Of a stretch of DNA of 6,132 bases, positions 5,347 to 6,132 are shown piece after piece; position 1 is the stretch's first letter; every line of letters begins with the position of its first letter. The stretch spans positions 1 to 6,132 of the forward strand of contig JABJKL010000045.1 of assembly GCA_018660405.1 (NCBI GenBank), read 5' to 3'. A program made the position numbers and the translations under genes. The stretch comes from Pseudomonadota bacterium (GTDB lineage: Bacteria > Pseudomonadota > Gammaproteobacteria > Arenicellales > Arenicellaceae). The notes below the pieces were generated by a model. That model had not been told where the DNA came from. It did not search any database and saw only the letters and a program-made list of their open reading frames with translations.

Positions 5347-6132
5347 TAGCTGTACGAAAAATAAACGTGAGCGATTGGGAGTCGCCTTGCCGATTGAGGT
5401 GAATTGCCCAGACACACCGGCGCTGCTTACACCGGTGACCCAAATAGAGTTTCCATCTGTAAAAATATCTCTAATTGCCGTATAACTTGAGCTTCGCAGA
5501 GCGGCTAATATTTCGACTGCTTGATCCTGTTGCACAGATGACCTTTGTCCAGGTAATCGGACGATCAACCCACCTTGTACGCGATTTCCCGGATACTGGG
5601 TATTTTCTCCCATCAACTCGGGCGAATTTGTATTCAGTGCCATAACTACCGAGTAATCATCCATTACCGTAATGGCATTGCAGAAATCATTGTTAGCGCC
5701 CCCTATATAAGTGGCCCGTTCTACCTGCTTTAGATTTTCGTCCAATTGGGCATACCAGGCTTCGTAATGTCCTCCTTTCATGTCGGTAGTAGCAAAATCC
5801 GCCGTGACAGGGAAAGCATTTGAGGTTGTATGTCCACACAAATGTATTTCTCCATTGTCGATGGCGTGCATCGCCCCAAAGTAGTCCGACGTAGGGCTTC
5901 CCCACAGCATTGAGTCAACTAGCGTGCTGAGATCTGGGCTGAATATTGAAACAAAAATATTCGAAAAATTGGGAGTGAGCCCGGTGCTGGTTGGCGTAGT
6001 GCGGGTTGTTGGATAGTCTGAAGAGCCTGTGTTTCCCGCAACAATAATATTTCCTTTGCTGTCCGTACCGAGCTGGTAAGCGTAGTCGTCGCGTGAACCA
6101 CCTATAAGAGTTGATGAGACGATTGTCCTTAA
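5329..6132 (-). CDS. SBBP-type beta-propeller repeat protein, C-terminal 267 residues (cut by right edge)
   Basis: The frame is open from base 6132 to TAA at 5331-5329, so the gene extends beyond the window. An internal ATG at 5910 lies in the middle of a repeat and is not the start. Three repeats about 66 residues apart are visible: STLIGGSRDDYAYQLGTDS (7-25) with GNIIVAGNTGSSDYPTT (27-43); MLWGSPTSDYFGAMHAIDNG (75-94) with CGHTTSNAFPVT; and ATYIGGANNDFCNAITVMDD. A fourth, weaker one ends in SIWVTGV and RLFFVQL. This pattern (GG-x-x-x-D-Y, then G-N-x-x-V-x-G-x-T) is typical of SBBP blades, which are usually secreted or surface-exposed. The binding partner is unknown. The last residues and stop come from the inserted element; before insertion the protein probably ended in LGP. 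The lost ATGA overlap with the membrane-protein gene suggests the two once formed one operon. Confidence 0.85.
   Translation of the reverse strand, partial: LRTIVSSTLIGGSRDDYAYQLGTDSKGNIIVAGNTGSSDYPTTRTTPTSTGLTPNFSNIFVSIFSPDLSTLVDSMLWGSPTSDYFGAMHAIDNGEIHLCGHTTSNAFPVTADFATTDMKGGHYEAWYAQLDENLKQVERATYIGGANNDFCNAITVMDDYSVVMALNTNSPELMGENTQYPGNRVQGGLIVRLPGQRSSVQQDQAVEILAALRSSSYTAIRDIFTDGNSIWVTGVSSAGVSGQFTSIGKATPNRSRLFFVQLGAVLN

Larger units (their letters stand above)
5080..5348. mobile_element. MITE-like non-autonomous element, TA-flanked, with 31-bp terminal inverted repeats
   Basis: A 265-bp non-coding block (5082-5346) is bounded by TA on both sides, each TA within CTAG (5079-5082 and 5346-5349). 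Its ends form 31-bp inverted repeats with four transition differences, and two hairpin modules fill the interior. No transposase is encoded, and no open frame of convincing coding quality lies inside. TA duplication with a CTAG target is the known habit of the IS630/Tc1-mariner group, so a transposase of that type acting in trans is the likely mover. Removing the element plus one TA leaves a single CTAG and restores an ATGA stop/start overlap between the flanking genes, which strongly supports these boundaries. The element now separates the propeller gene from the membrane-protein gene and adds about 267 bp to what was probably one transcript. Confidence 0.85.

Overview
All six protein-coding genes recognised here lie on the minus strand, so in transcription order the window reads from its right edge to its left. 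The gene content points to a Gram-negative gammaproteobacterium, perhaps an environmental or marine one. The reasons are a MoxR/DUF58 pair with proteobacterial sequence character, SBBP-type propeller repeats, and intermediate base composition. The species cannot be named from the sequence alone.

Layout, right to left. (1) 6132-5329: the 3' part of a gene for a secreted-type beta-propeller protein, still open at the right edge. (2) 5348-5080: a compact non-coding mobile element of 265 bp between TA dinucleotides. It has 31-bp terminal inverted repeats and two internal hairpin modules. (3) 5074-3707: a polytopic membrane protein with GT-C glycosyltransferase traits. (4) 3698-2820: a UbiA-family prenyltransferase resembling decaprenyl-phosphate phosphoribosyltransferase. 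(5) 2819-1515: a DprE1-like FAD oxidoreductase. (6) A 116-bp intergenic stretch with a plausible promoter and a dyad. (7) 1398-442: a MoxR-type AAA+ ATPase. (8) 417-1: the N-terminal part of a DUF58 protein, cut by the left edge.

Genes 3-5 are tightly packed, with gaps of 8 and 0 bp. Together they suggest a lipid-linked pentose pathway. UbiA would put phosphoribose on a polyprenyl phosphate, and the DprE1-like enzyme would oxidise the ribose at C2 on the way to polyprenyl-phospho-arabinose. The GT-C protein would then transfer the sugar to an acceptor on the far side of the inner membrane. The DprE2-type reductase that should complete the epimerisation is not in the window. MoxR and DUF58 form a separate unit, probably with its own promoter.

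The most notable feature is the small element. Removing it together with one copy of the TA gives a CTAG site, ends the propeller gene at a TGA, and makes that TGA overlap the ATG of the membrane-protein gene as ATGA. The insertion therefore appears to have split a translationally coupled gene pair and given the propeller gene a new stop codon. The two hairpin modules inside are inverted relatives of each other. Their loops align without gaps, while both the inner and outer stems differ in sequence yet keep their pairing.
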